A model generated the notes under the pieces. That model was not told the DNA's origin, searched no databases, and saw only the letters and a program-made list of their open reading frames with translations. A stretch of 64,000 bases of DNA from Thalassospira xiamenensis M-5 = DSM 17429 (lineage in GTDB: Bacteria > Pseudomonadota > Alphaproteobacteria > Rhodospirillales > Thalassospiraceae): assembly GCF_000300235.2 (NCBI RefSeq), contig NZ_CP004388.1, positions 3,063,501 through 3,127,500 of the forward strand, written 5' to 3'. This document shows, piece after piece, positions 56,985 to 64,000 of the stretch. The position numbers and the translations under genes are program-made. Each line of letters opens with the position of its first letter. Within the stretch, counting starts at the first letter, position 1.

Positions 56985-57236
56985 ATGGGACAAGTTTTGC
57001 AAGGAAACGCCACGACCACGCACGCCGTCCGAGCAACAATACAGCGATCGAAAGCTTCGGTCACAGAACTTGCGGAAACCTACAACCTGAACTCAGAAAC
57101 TGTCCGGAAATGGCGCAATCGACAGACCGTCGAAGATATCCGGATGGGACCAAAGACCGCCCAATCGGCGGTGCTCTCACCGAAACAGGAAGCGATGTAC
57201 ATTGCTTTTTGCAAACTGTTTAGTCTCGACATTTGA
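56985..57236 (+). pseudogene. IS481-type transposase, N-terminal fragment
   Basis: The frame MGQVLQGNATTTHAVRATIQ, then SKASVTELAETYNLNSETVR and KWRNRQTVEDIRMGPKTAQS, matches the helix-turn-helix N-terminus of IS481-family transposases. It breaks off after about 78 residues (YIAFCKLF) where the family goes on for ~220 more with the DDE domain. It lies directly beside traG, where other transfer genes would be expected, so it probably marks the event that truncated the element. Confidence 0.8.
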
Positions 57237-57557
57237 TGGAGTATTATTCTCATCGCGCATTGATGATGGCAGCAGCTGTGTAAATCATAGCGGGAAAGCT
57301 GAGTTCTATTTTGTCAGGTCTTATTGCAATTCGCCTGAACCCCCGAAGTCGGCAGAAGAAATTTTATATCAGACGGCTGAATCCTGAATTTTGTAGCGAT
57401 TTCATCACGGAAACGGGTCAAAGGTAAGTCGTGTCGGCGCCAATTCCCCAGAAAATTCAACGCACTATTGAGTAATTCAAAGGTGTCTGAAGACGTAAAG
57501 GGTTTCAACCGGGATGCTGCATCGCAACGTTAGATTCGGAAAAACTGAAACTCCCGT
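57237..57557. other. Stretch with no convincing gene
   Basis: Between the transposase fragment and the amide operon promoter I see no gene. A 64-codon minus-strand frame at 57314-57508 lacks family features. This is probably decayed mobile-element DNA and the right junction of the island. Confidence 0.5.
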
Positions 57558-57585
57558 TTGACAAGTTGGAAATTATTGTTACCGT
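57558..57585 (+). promoter_or_regulatory. Candidate promoter of the amide operon
   Basis: A consensus-perfect TTGACA (57558-57563) is followed after 16 bp by TACCGT (57580-57585), a weak -10. It would give a leader of about 120 nt that includes the hairpins at 57619-57690. Confidence 0.45.
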
Positions 57586-57618
57586 TATGTTGTCCTTCGG
57601 GGCACAATCTATCAAATA

Positions 57619-57690
57619 GCGGCAACAAATCGCCGCATGCCAATCAAGGCCTGCTGTTTCTTTGCATTGCAACGAAGCGCGGGTTTTTTT
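57619..57690 (+). promoter_or_regulatory. Antitermination leader: tandem hairpins overlapping a strong terminator
   Basis: Hairpin 1 is GCGGC/GCCGC (57619-57636). Hairpin 2 is GCATGCC-AATCAA-GGCCTGC (57635-57654) with a 6-nt loop. The terminator stem is ~15 pairs from 57650 to 57683 with an ATT loop, followed by seven T (57684-57690). Hairpin 2 shares 57650-57654 with the terminator, so the two exclude each other. The operon encodes an ANTAR antiterminator, and dual hairpins before a terminator are its known RNA target. The loops lack the canonical A1/G4 pattern, so the match is partial. Confidence 0.7.
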
Positions 57691-57709
57691 GTTTTAGGGG
57701 CTTTTAGTT

Positions 57710-58894
57710 TTGGGCGAGACGCACACCAATCCGGTTTACCGGGTCGGATTTCTTTATTCCGTGACCGGACCGTACCGGGCCATAGCGCAGGATCTTTATG
57801 ATGGCGCGCGCATGGCGCTCGAAGAGGTCAATCACGATCCTGAATTCGCATTCCGTCTTGCACCGGAGTTCCGCGATCCGGCCGGTGTGCCCGAACGCTA
57901 TACCGAATTTTGCGACAGCCTCATCCGCCATGACGGGTGCAAGCACATCATCGGCACGATCACGTCGCTGGCACGCAAAGAAGTCCTGCCGACGGTTGAA
58001 AAGCTCGATGCGCTTTTGTGGTATCCGTGCCCGTATGAAGGGTTCGAATGCAGCGAGAATGTGATTTATACCGGGGCCAATCCCAATCAGCATATCCTGC
58101 CATTGTTTGAGCATGTGATCCCGAAATTCGGCCGCCGGGTCTATTTGACCGGATCGAATTATATCTGGGGCTGGGAAACCAACCGGATCGGGCGCGAACT
58201 TATTCAGGCCTGTGACGGGGAAGTTCTGGGCGAAAAGTATCTGGCGATCGACAGTGTCGATGTCGACCATATTATCGAAGACATCAAAGCCAAGAAGCCG
58301 GACTTTATCCTCAACAACATGATCGGCAATTCGAGCTATGCCTTTTTCAAGGCCTATCAAAAACTGGCCGAGCAGGACCCGGAATTCGCCGCCGACAAGC
58401 GCCCTATTGTCAGTTGCAACCTTACGGAATGCGAATTGGTGCAGTTGGGCTCGGCCGGGATTGGGCATCTGAGTACGGCGATCTACTTTGCCAATCAGAC
58501 CGATGCACAAAACACCGCCTGGCTGGCGCGGTTCCACGAATTTGCCGGGGCGGACCGCATCCCGTCGGCCTTTGTCGCGCAAGGATATGCCACGGTCAAA
58601 ATGCTGGCCCAGTCGATCCGGCGGGCCAATACCGATGACGTGCCCGCGGTCCGGCATCACTTAATGCGCAAACCGGTTCAGACACCTTTTGGCATGGTCC
58701 AGATCGATGCCACCAGCAACCATGCGGCGTTGACACCGTTGATTGGTGAAATCGGCGAAGCCGGATGGTTCAAGATCGTATCACGCGCCGATCAGGCGGT
58801 TGAGCCCGATCCCTATCTTGTGCATTTCGATGCCGATGCGTTCCGCCGCAAGGTGGGAAAGGCCGGGGCTAAAAATTTGCGGGTGGTCAGTTAA
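57710..58894 (+). CDS. AmiC-like amide sensor (Peripla_BP family, no signal peptide)
   Basis: A 394-residue protein starting at a TTG (57710) with AGGGG 10 bp upstream. It is a periplasmic-binding-protein fold (VYRVGFLYSVTGPYRAIAQD, IIGTITSLARKEVLPTVEKL, VYLTGSNYIWGWETNRIGRE) of the AmiC/UrtA group. It lacks a signal peptide, so it acts in the cytoplasm like AmiC, which holds AmiR inactive until an amide binds. The AmiR-like gene follows with a TAATG overlap, and amide uptake and hydrolysis genes come after it. The leader before it contains an overlapping terminator/antiterminator. Confidence 0.88.
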   Translation: MGETHTNPVYRVGFLYSVTGPYRAIAQDLYDGARMALEEVNHDPEFAFRLAPEFRDPAGVPERYTEFCDSLIRHDGCKHIIGTITSLARKEVLPTVEKLDALLWYPCPYEGFECSENVIYTGANPNQHILPLFEHVIPKFGRRVYLTGSNYIWGWETNRIGRELIQACDGEVLGEKYLAIDSVDVDHIIEDIKAKKPDFILNNMIGNSSYAFFKAYQKLAEQDPEFAADKRPIVSCNLTECELVQLGSAGIGHLSTAIYFANQTDAQNTAWLARFHEFAGADRIPSAFVAQGYATVKMLAQSIRRANTDDVPAVRHHLMRKPVQTPFGMVQIDATSNHAALTPLIGEIGEAGWFKIVSRADQAVEPDPYLVHFDADAFRRKVGKAGAKNLRVVS

Positions 58895-59517
58895 TGAAAC
58901 GCGCAAACCGCATCCCGAATTTCAGAGGCTGGCATGCATGGGTTCTGCACCGTCCGAGTGCAGCAATAGATCCATTGTTACGGCATCTTGAACGTTTGGG
59001 GATGACGGTTGACCGGTACTGGCCGGAATTGCCGGGGCTTGACGATGCGCAAAGCAAAGGGGCCGATATCCTGTTTTTCGATGCCGATATGGGCATGGAT
59101 GAACAGTTCCCCTGGACACCCGATCATACACCAATGCCAAGTGTGGCCCTGATCGGGTCGGAGGCACCGGGGCGTCTGGAATGGGTATTAAGCCGTCAAA
59201 GTGGCGCCCATTTGCAAAAGCCGGTTTCAACGGCCGGGGTGTTCAGTGCGGCGGTTTTGGCTGTGCATGCCTTTGAACAACAACAAAAATTGCGGGCCGA
59301 GATTTGCGAGCTTCGCCGTCGGCTCAAACTGCGTCCGGTGGTCGCCAAGGTGCTGATGACCGTGATGCTCAGCCACAATATCGACGAGCACGGGGCGCTT
59401 AAAGCCATCCGGGCCGAAGCGATGAAAAAACAACAAACCATTGAAGACTATTGCGCGGCGATTGTTGCATCGGGCCGGACCGGTTCGGGTGACGGTGCGA
59501 CGATTGCCCCGAACTAA
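58894..59517 (+). CDS. AmiR-like ANTAR-domain transcription antiterminator
   Basis: A 207-residue protein. The N-terminal ~125 residues are a degenerate receiver-like domain (HAWVLHRPSAAIDPLLRHLE, ADILFFDADMGMDEQ). A coiled-coil follows (EQQQKLRAEICELRRRLKLR), then the C-terminal ANTAR three-helix RNA-binding domain (VLMTVMLSHNIDEHGALKAI, RAEAMKKQQTIEDYCAAIV). ANTAR proteins bind paired hairpins in nascent RNA and stop terminator formation. The likely target is the leader at 57619-57690. It pairs with the AmiC-like sensor. Confidence 0.9.
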   Translation: MKRANRIPNFRGWHAWVLHRPSAAIDPLLRHLERLGMTVDRYWPELPGLDDAQSKGADILFFDADMGMDEQFPWTPDHTPMPSVALIGSEAPGRLEWVLSRQSGAHLQKPVSTAGVFSAAVLAVHAFEQQQKLRAEICELRRRLKLRPVVAKVLMTVMLSHNIDEHGALKAIRAEAMKKQQTIEDYCAAIVASGRTGSGDGATIAPN

Positions 59518-59526
59518 CGAAACAGG

Positions 59527-60381
59527 GTGGGTATGCTTGTTCTTACTGAACTGGCCAAAAGAAAACTGGCACTTTTGGGGTTGATCATCATCGTGATCAT
59601 TGCGGGATCCGCACTGCTTGCGCCGTGGATCGCACCGTATGATCCGCAAAATCAGATGTTTGACGGTCTGACCATTGAAGGCGCGCCAATGCCGCCAAGT
59701 GCTCAGTTCCTTCTGGGCACGGATTTGCTTGGGCGTGATTTGCTGTCGCGTTTGATGTATGGCGCACAGACATCCCTGATCATTGGCGTCGTTGCCAATG
59801 GTGCCGCGGTCATCATCGGGGCATTGGTCGGCGTGACGGCGGGCTTTTTCCAAGGATGGATCGGGATGATCCTGATGCGGGCGACCGATTTGATGATGGC
59901 GTTTCCGGCCTTGTTGCTGGCAATTGTTCTGGCCGCAATTTTCACACCCAGTTTGTGGATCGTTGCCATGGTGATTGCCATGGTCAACTGGGTGCAGGTA
60001 GCGCGCGTGATTTACACCGAAACCCGGTCATTGTCGGAACGTGAGTTCATCGAGGCCGAATGGGGCATCGGTGCCGGACGTTTCCGCATTCTTTTCAAAC
60101 ATATGTTGCCGCATTTGCTGTCGACCATGGTGGTCTGGGCAACGCTGGGCATTGCCACCACGGTTTTACTTGAAGCAACGCTTTCCTATCTCGGTGTCGG
60201 GGTACAGCCACCAACGCCAAGCTGGGGCAACATCATTTTTGAAAACCAGACCTATTTCACCTCGGCACCGTGGCTGGTTTTCGTCCCCGGAACTGCGATC
60301 ATTCTGTTGGCCTTGGCCTTTAATCTGGTCGGGGACGCCCTTCGCGACATTCTTGACCCGACCCAGAAGGGACGCCACTGA
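59527..60381 (+). CDS. ABC transporter permease, DppC type
   Basis: A 284-residue peptide/nickel-type permease with an N-terminal helix (ALLGLIIIVIIAGSALLAPW) and about five more. The conserved motif LLGTDLLGRDLLSRLMYGAQ marks the OppC/DppC group, and the EAA-like loop reads SEREFIEAEWGIGAGRFRIL. It lies 9 bp after the AmiR-like gene and overlaps the next permease (TGATG). With the following genes it forms an importer of the amide inducer or of a short amide or peptide. Confidence 0.93.
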   Translation: MGMLVLTELAKRKLALLGLIIIVIIAGSALLAPWIAPYDPQNQMFDGLTIEGAPMPPSAQFLLGTDLLGRDLLSRLMYGAQTSLIIGVVANGAAVIIGALVGVTAGFFQGWIGMILMRATDLMMAFPALLLAIVLAAIFTPSLWIVAMVIAMVNWVQVARVIYTETRSLSEREFIEAEWGIGAGRFRILFKHMLPHLLSTMVVWATLGIATTVLLEATLSYLGVGVQPPTPSWGNIIFENQTYFTSAPWLVFVPGTAIILLALAFNLVGDALRDILDPTQKGRH

Positions 60382-61301
60382 TGTTTGCTTATATTCTTCG
60401 TCGTCTTGTTTCAGCACTTCTGATTCTGCTTGGCGTCAGTGTCGTGACCTATGCATTGCTTTATATGTTACCGGCCGATCCGGCACGCCAGATTGCCGGG
60501 CGTTCGGCAACGGCGGAAACGGTGGCCAATATCCGCGAACAGCTTGGGCTTAACCTTCCATTCTATCAGCAATATTTGCGGTATCTCGGCAATCTCCTTA
60601 TGGGTGATTTTGGCCGTTCCTATTTGCAGAAAACCGAAGTCGGCGAACTGATTGCAGCGCGCCTTCCCGCCACCCTTCTTTTGATGGCCGGGGCGATTTT
60701 CTGTGAACTTGTGATGGGGCTGACGGCCGGGGCCATTGGTGCGATTAAACGCAATACATCGCTTGATCGGGGCTTGATGGTCGCATCTTTTGTCGGTGTT
60801 TCAGCACCGCAATTCGTGGTCGGCATTTTGATGCTGTATCTGTTTGCGGTGGTTCTGGGCTGGTTCCCGATTGGTGGCTACGGGACGTTTTCGCATCTGG
60901 TGTTGCCGTCTATTTCAATGGGGTTCCTTGGGGCGGGCTGGTATTCGCGGATGATGCGTTCATCGATGCTTGATGTCCTGCGTCAGGATTATGTGCGCAC
61001 CGCACGGGCCAAGGGTCTTGGTCGGGCACGGGTCTTTTTCGTTCACGCCTTTCCCAATGCGCTTTTACCGATCATTGCGATGATCGGCATCGATATCGGC
61101 ATGTTCATGAGCGGCATTGTGGTGGTCGAATCGGTGTTTGGCTGGCCGGGGATCGGACAGTTGGCATGGCAGGCCATTCAACGTGTGGACATTCCAATCA
61201 TCATGGGTGTGACGCTGGTTTCGGCCTGCGCCATCGTGATGGGCAATCTATTGGCGGATTTGGTGGCACCGTTCATCGATCCGCGCATCAAGCTGCGCTG
61301 A
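60381..61301 (+). CDS. ABC transporter permease, DppB type
   Basis: A 306-residue OppB/DppB permease (MFAYILRRLVSALLILLGVS) with YMLPADPARQIAGRSATAET, then LIAARLPATLLLMAGAIFCE and the EAA loop QDYVRTARAKGLGRARVFFV. Six membrane helices are expected. No ATP-binding subunit genes are in the window after it, so the ATPases are probably encoded downstream of the right edge or elsewhere. Confidence 0.93.
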   Translation: MFAYILRRLVSALLILLGVSVVTYALLYMLPADPARQIAGRSATAETVANIREQLGLNLPFYQQYLRYLGNLLMGDFGRSYLQKTEVGELIAARLPATLLLMAGAIFCELVMGLTAGAIGAIKRNTSLDRGLMVASFVGVSAPQFVVGILMLYLFAVVLGWFPIGGYGTFSHLVLPSISMGFLGAGWYSRMMRSSMLDVLRQDYVRTARAKGLGRARVFFVHAFPNALLPIIAMIGIDIGMFMSGIVVVESVFGWPGIGQLAWQAIQRVDIPIIMGVTLVSACAIVMGNLLADLVAPFIDPRIKLR

Positions 61302-61373
61302 TGCACCAAAAAATGACGCAGCATTTCAGGAGGGAACCCATGGAAGATCAAATTCACAGGGAGACTATCAATA

Positions 61374-63002
61374 ATGTTTAGCAAAGCACTGAAAGGTGTC
61401 GCATTTGCCGCACTTATTGCGGGTGCCGGCATCACGGCTGCGACACTTGGCGCCGATCAGGCCAAAGCCGGTGAAGGCAACATCGTCGTAACCTATAAGG
61501 ACGATGTTTCGACCCTTGATCCGGCAATCGGCTATGACTGGCAGAACTGGTCAATGATCAAAAGCCTGTTTGACGGACTGATGGATTATGAGCCGGGCAC
61601 CACGACGCTCAAACCCGATCTGGCGACCGATTACACGGTTTCCGATGATGGATTGACCTATACGTTTAATCTGCGCAAAGGGGTTACGTTCCATAATGGC
61701 CGCGAGTTCAAGGCATCGGACGTCAAATACACCCTTGAGCGTGTCGTAAACCCGAAAACCCAAAGCCCGGGTGCCGGTTTCTTTGACACCATCAAAGGAT
61801 TTGCCGAAGAATCCGCGGGCGAAACCGAAAGCCTCTCGGGGATCGAAGTTGTTGACGATTACACCATCAAATTTACCCTCAATCAGCCCGATGCGGCCTT
61901 CTTGCATAAAATGGCGCTGAACTTTGCCCATATCGTGCCGAAAGAAGCCGTCGAGGAATGGGGGCAGGATTTCGGCAAACATCCGGTCGGAACCGGTGCC
62001 TTTGCACTCGAAGACTGGACCCTTGGCCAGCATCTGATTTTCAAGGCAAATCCGGACTACCATATCGACGGCATTCCGAAACTTGACTCGATCACCGTCG
62101 AAGTTGGTCAGGAACCGGTTGTCGCACTTCTGCGCCTGCAACGCGGCGAAGTCGATATCGCCGGTGACGGCATTCCGCCGGCAAAATTCCTCGAAGTGAT
62201 GAATGACCCGGAATACAAGGATCTGGTGGTATCGGGCGAACAGCTCCATACCGGCTATATCACGCTTAATACCAACATCCCGCCTTTTGATAACCTTAAG
62301 GTCCGTGAAGCCGTCAACATGGCGGTCAACAAGGACCGTATCGTTCGCGTCATTAATGGTCGTGCACAGCCGGCCAACCAGCCGTTGCCGCCACTGATGC
62401 CGGGTTACAACAACGATTATGCCGGTTACGCCTTTGATCCGGACAAGGCCAAAGAACTTCTGGCCGAAGCCGGGTATGCTGACGGCGTTGAAACCACCCT
62501 GTTTGTGGCCAATACCGATCCGCAGCCGCGTATCGCACAGGCCATCCAGCAGGATCTTTCGGCGATTGGCATGAAGGTTGAAATCAAATCCCTGGCACAG
62601 GCCAACGTGATTGCTGCTGGCGGCGAAGCCGATCAGGCACCAATGATCTGGTCGGGTGGCATGGCATGGATTGCCGATTTCCCGGATCCCTCGAACTTCT
62701 ATGGCCCGATCTTGGGTTGTGGCGGTGCGGTTCCGGGTGGCTGGAACTGGTCATGGTACTGTAACGAAGAACTTGATGCAGAAGCCTCCAAGGCCGATGC
62801 GATGGCCGATCCGTCACAGGCCGATGCCCGCATCGACATGTGGCGCGACATCTTTACCAAAGTAATGGCCGATGCGCCGTGGGTTCCGGTGTTCAATGAA
62901 CAGCGTTTCACCATTCGCTCGCCCCGTATCGTGGCCGACGACGCCCTGCTTGTCGATCCGGTCCACATTCCTGTTCACTATGACTACATTGCGGTGAAGT
63001 AA
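61374..63002 (+). CDS. ABC transporter substrate-binding protein, family 5 (DppA-like)
   Basis: A 542-residue exported protein with a signal peptide (MFSKALKGVAFAALIAGAGI then TAATLGADQAKA-GEGN). The SBP_bac_5 body shows DDVSTLDPAIGYDWQNWSMI, LRKGVTFHNGREFKASDVKY, RIVRVINGRAQPANQPLPP and YDYIAVK at the end. A small frame with its own strong AGGAGG (61340-61381, 13 codons) overlaps the start by 8 bp. Ligand by context: a short amide or peptide. Confidence 0.93.
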   Translation: MFSKALKGVAFAALIAGAGITAATLGADQAKAGEGNIVVTYKDDVSTLDPAIGYDWQNWSMIKSLFDGLMDYEPGTTTLKPDLATDYTVSDDGLTYTFNLRKGVTFHNGREFKASDVKYTLERVVNPKTQSPGAGFFDTIKGFAEESAGETESLSGIEVVDDYTIKFTLNQPDAAFLHKMALNFAHIVPKEAVEEWGQDFGKHPVGTGAFALEDWTLGQHLIFKANPDYHIDGIPKLDSITVEVGQEPVVALLRLQRGEVDIAGDGIPPAKFLEVMNDPEYKDLVVSGEQLHTGYITLNTNIPPFDNLKVREAVNMAVNKDRIVRVINGRAQPANQPLPPLMPGYNNDYAGYAFDPDKAKELLAEAGYADGVETTLFVANTDPQPRIAQAIQQDLSAIGMKVEIKSLAQANVIAAGGEADQAPMIWSGGMAWIADFPDPSNFYGPILGCGGAVPGGWNWSWYCNEELDAEASKADAMADPSQADARIDMWRDIFTKVMADAPWVPVFNEQRFTIRSPRIVADDALLVDPVHIPVHYDYIAVK

Positions 63003-63004
63003 AC

Positions 63005-63949
63005 ATGTGCAAATGTGCGGATTACACAATCCACTCTGCGCACTGTCATCATGGGTGGGATCATTCGATCCCACCCGCACAGACAGTGGCGCCCGGTACC
63101 ACCATTGAATTTGAATGCGTCGACAGTGCCGCAGGCCAGTTCAATGAAAACAGTACGGTTGCGGATGTGACCGCACTGGATTTTTCGAAAATCAATCCGG
63201 TGACCGGTCCGGTCTTTATTGACGGGGCAGAACCGGGTGATGCGATCAAAATCACGCTCGAAGGGTTCAAACCATCGGGATTTGGCTGGACAGCCAACAT
63301 TCCGGGCTTTGGCCTTTTGGCCGATCAGTTTGAAGACCCGGCGTTGCATATCTGGAAATATGATCCTGATACGCTGGCCCCGTCTTTGTTTTCCAAATAT
63401 GGCAAGGTGCCGCTTAAACCGTTTGCCGGAACCATTGGTCTTGCCCCGGCGGAACCGGGCCTGCATTCGGTTGTGCCGCCGCGCCGGGTTGGTGGAAATC
63501 TTGATATCCGCGACCTTGCGGCGGGTACCACGCTTTATCTTCCGGTCGAAGTTGCCGGTGGGCTGTTTTCAATCGGGGACACGCACGCCGCACAGGGCGA
63601 TGGCGAAGTTTGCGGGACGGCAATCGAAAGCCCGATGAACGCCACCGTGACCCTTGATCTGGTGAAAAATGCGCAGCTTGAAACGCCGCATTTCACAACA
63701 CCGGGGCCGGTAACCAGCCATCTTGATAGCAAAGGCTATGAATGCACGACCGGCATCAGCAATGATTTGCTGACCGGGGCGCGTGATGCGGTGCGCCGCA
63801 TGGTCGACTGGCTGTGCAAGACACAGGGCATGTCAGCGGTTGATGCATATATGCTGTGTTCTGTCTGTGGTGATCTGCGCATCAGCGAAATTGTCGATCA
63901 GCCCAACTGGGTTGTGTCGTTCTATTTCCCGCGCATTGTATTCGACTAA
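63005..63949 (+). CDS. Acetamidase/formamidase (FmdA/AmdA family)
   Basis: A 314-residue amidase that hydrolyses formamide, acetamide or a related short amide to ammonia and the acid. Typical segments are HHGWDHSIPPAQTVAPG near the start, AEPGDAIKITLEG, IPGFGLLADQF, PPRRVGGNLDIRDLAAGTTL, and FSIGDTHAAQGDGEVCGTAI with likely metal ligands. It starts 2 bp after the binding-protein stop and is the catalytic end of the AmiC/AmiR-controlled operon. Confidence 0.92.
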   Translation: MCKCADYTIHSAHCHHGWDHSIPPAQTVAPGTTIEFECVDSAAGQFNENSTVADVTALDFSKINPVTGPVFIDGAEPGDAIKITLEGFKPSGFGWTANIPGFGLLADQFEDPALHIWKYDPDTLAPSLFSKYGKVPLKPFAGTIGLAPAEPGLHSVVPPRRVGGNLDIRDLAAGTTLYLPVEVAGGLFSIGDTHAAQGDGEVCGTAIESPMNATVTLDLVKNAQLETPHFTTPGPVTSHLDSKGYECTTGISNDLLTGARDAVRRMVDWLCKTQGMSAVDAYMLCSVCGDLRISEIVDQPNWVVSFYFPRIVFD

Positions 63950-64000
63950 GCATTTTCGGGGCAGGGTTACCCGATGGTGCCTTGCCTCGAGCCACTTATT

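Noticed and set aside
57314-57508. 64-codon minus-strand frame
   Set aside because: No recognisable family, no clear RBS, and it lies in decayed DNA next to a transposase fragment.
1-64000. CRISPR arrays, rRNA or tRNA genes
   Set aside because: No regularly spaced repeats with unique spacers and no tRNA or rRNA signature were seen. The tandem repeats found (13058-13233, 39914-40009) do not have that structure.

Overview
The window reads as a chromosome segment of a marine-type alphaproteobacterium, most likely Rhodospirillales and Thalassospira-like. That is an inference from moderately high GC, tight ATGA/TGATG gene overlaps, the style of the catabolic clusters, and a TrbB-I conjugation operon with a DUF2274 gene of the alphaproteobacterial type. 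No rRNA, tRNA or CRISPR array was seen.

Region 1 (1-12973) degrades tryptophan through anthranilate. A branched-chain-type ABC binding protein is cut by the left edge. A minus-strand operon follows: CoA monooxygenase/reductase, SDR, MarR regulator, enoyl-CoA hydratase, acyl-CoA dehydrogenase, aminobenzoate-CoA ligase, kynureninase and tryptophan 2,3-dioxygenase. It is divergent from a plus-strand pair, a kynurenine-formamidase-like hydrolase and a crotonase/hydroxyacyl-CoA dehydrogenase fusion. Together these can take Trp to kynurenine, anthranilate, 2-aminobenzoyl-CoA and then beta-oxidation-like steps.

Region 2 (13440-25084) is a myo-inositol operon (binding protein, permease, ATPase, IolC/J fusion, IolD, IolE, IolB, IolG). 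It is flanked by an RpiR-type regulator and a divergent second dehydrogenase. Palindromes of the GGAA-N6-TTCC type lie in the control regions. A degenerate 11-bp periodic repeat separates regions 1 and 2.

Region 3 (25399-31496) handles uronates or unsaturated glycuronides: a large carbohydrate-active protein, KduI, a LacI regulator and KduD. A TRAP large permease then breaks off abruptly at 31496 against the 3' end of a xylulokinase gene.

Region 4 (about 31500-57236) is an integrative or conjugative island. It holds a large serine recombinase, a four-gene operon (unknown protein, QueC-like PP-loop protein, XRE-ImmA/IrrE protein, PIN protein) that looks like an undescribed defence or toxin-antitoxin module, an AbiE pair with duplicated operators, and trbB-I plus DUF2274 and traG. 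The conjugation module is split by an AT-rich insert carrying a tyrosine recombinase and two convergent genes, an ATP-grasp ligase and a STAND-type ATPase. These two genes are bounded by perfect 27-bp inverted repeats (51000-51026 and 54576-54602) that contain both start codons. This looks like an invertible cassette that swaps which protein is read from each flanking transcription unit, and it is the most interesting signal in the window. No relaxase is present, and the right end carries a truncated IS481-type transposase.

Region 5 (57558-63949) is an amide-utilisation operon. A leader with a strong terminator overlapped by competing hairpins precedes an AmiC-like sensor, an AmiR-like ANTAR antiterminator, two DppB/C-type permeases, a family 5 binding protein and a formamidase/acetamidase.
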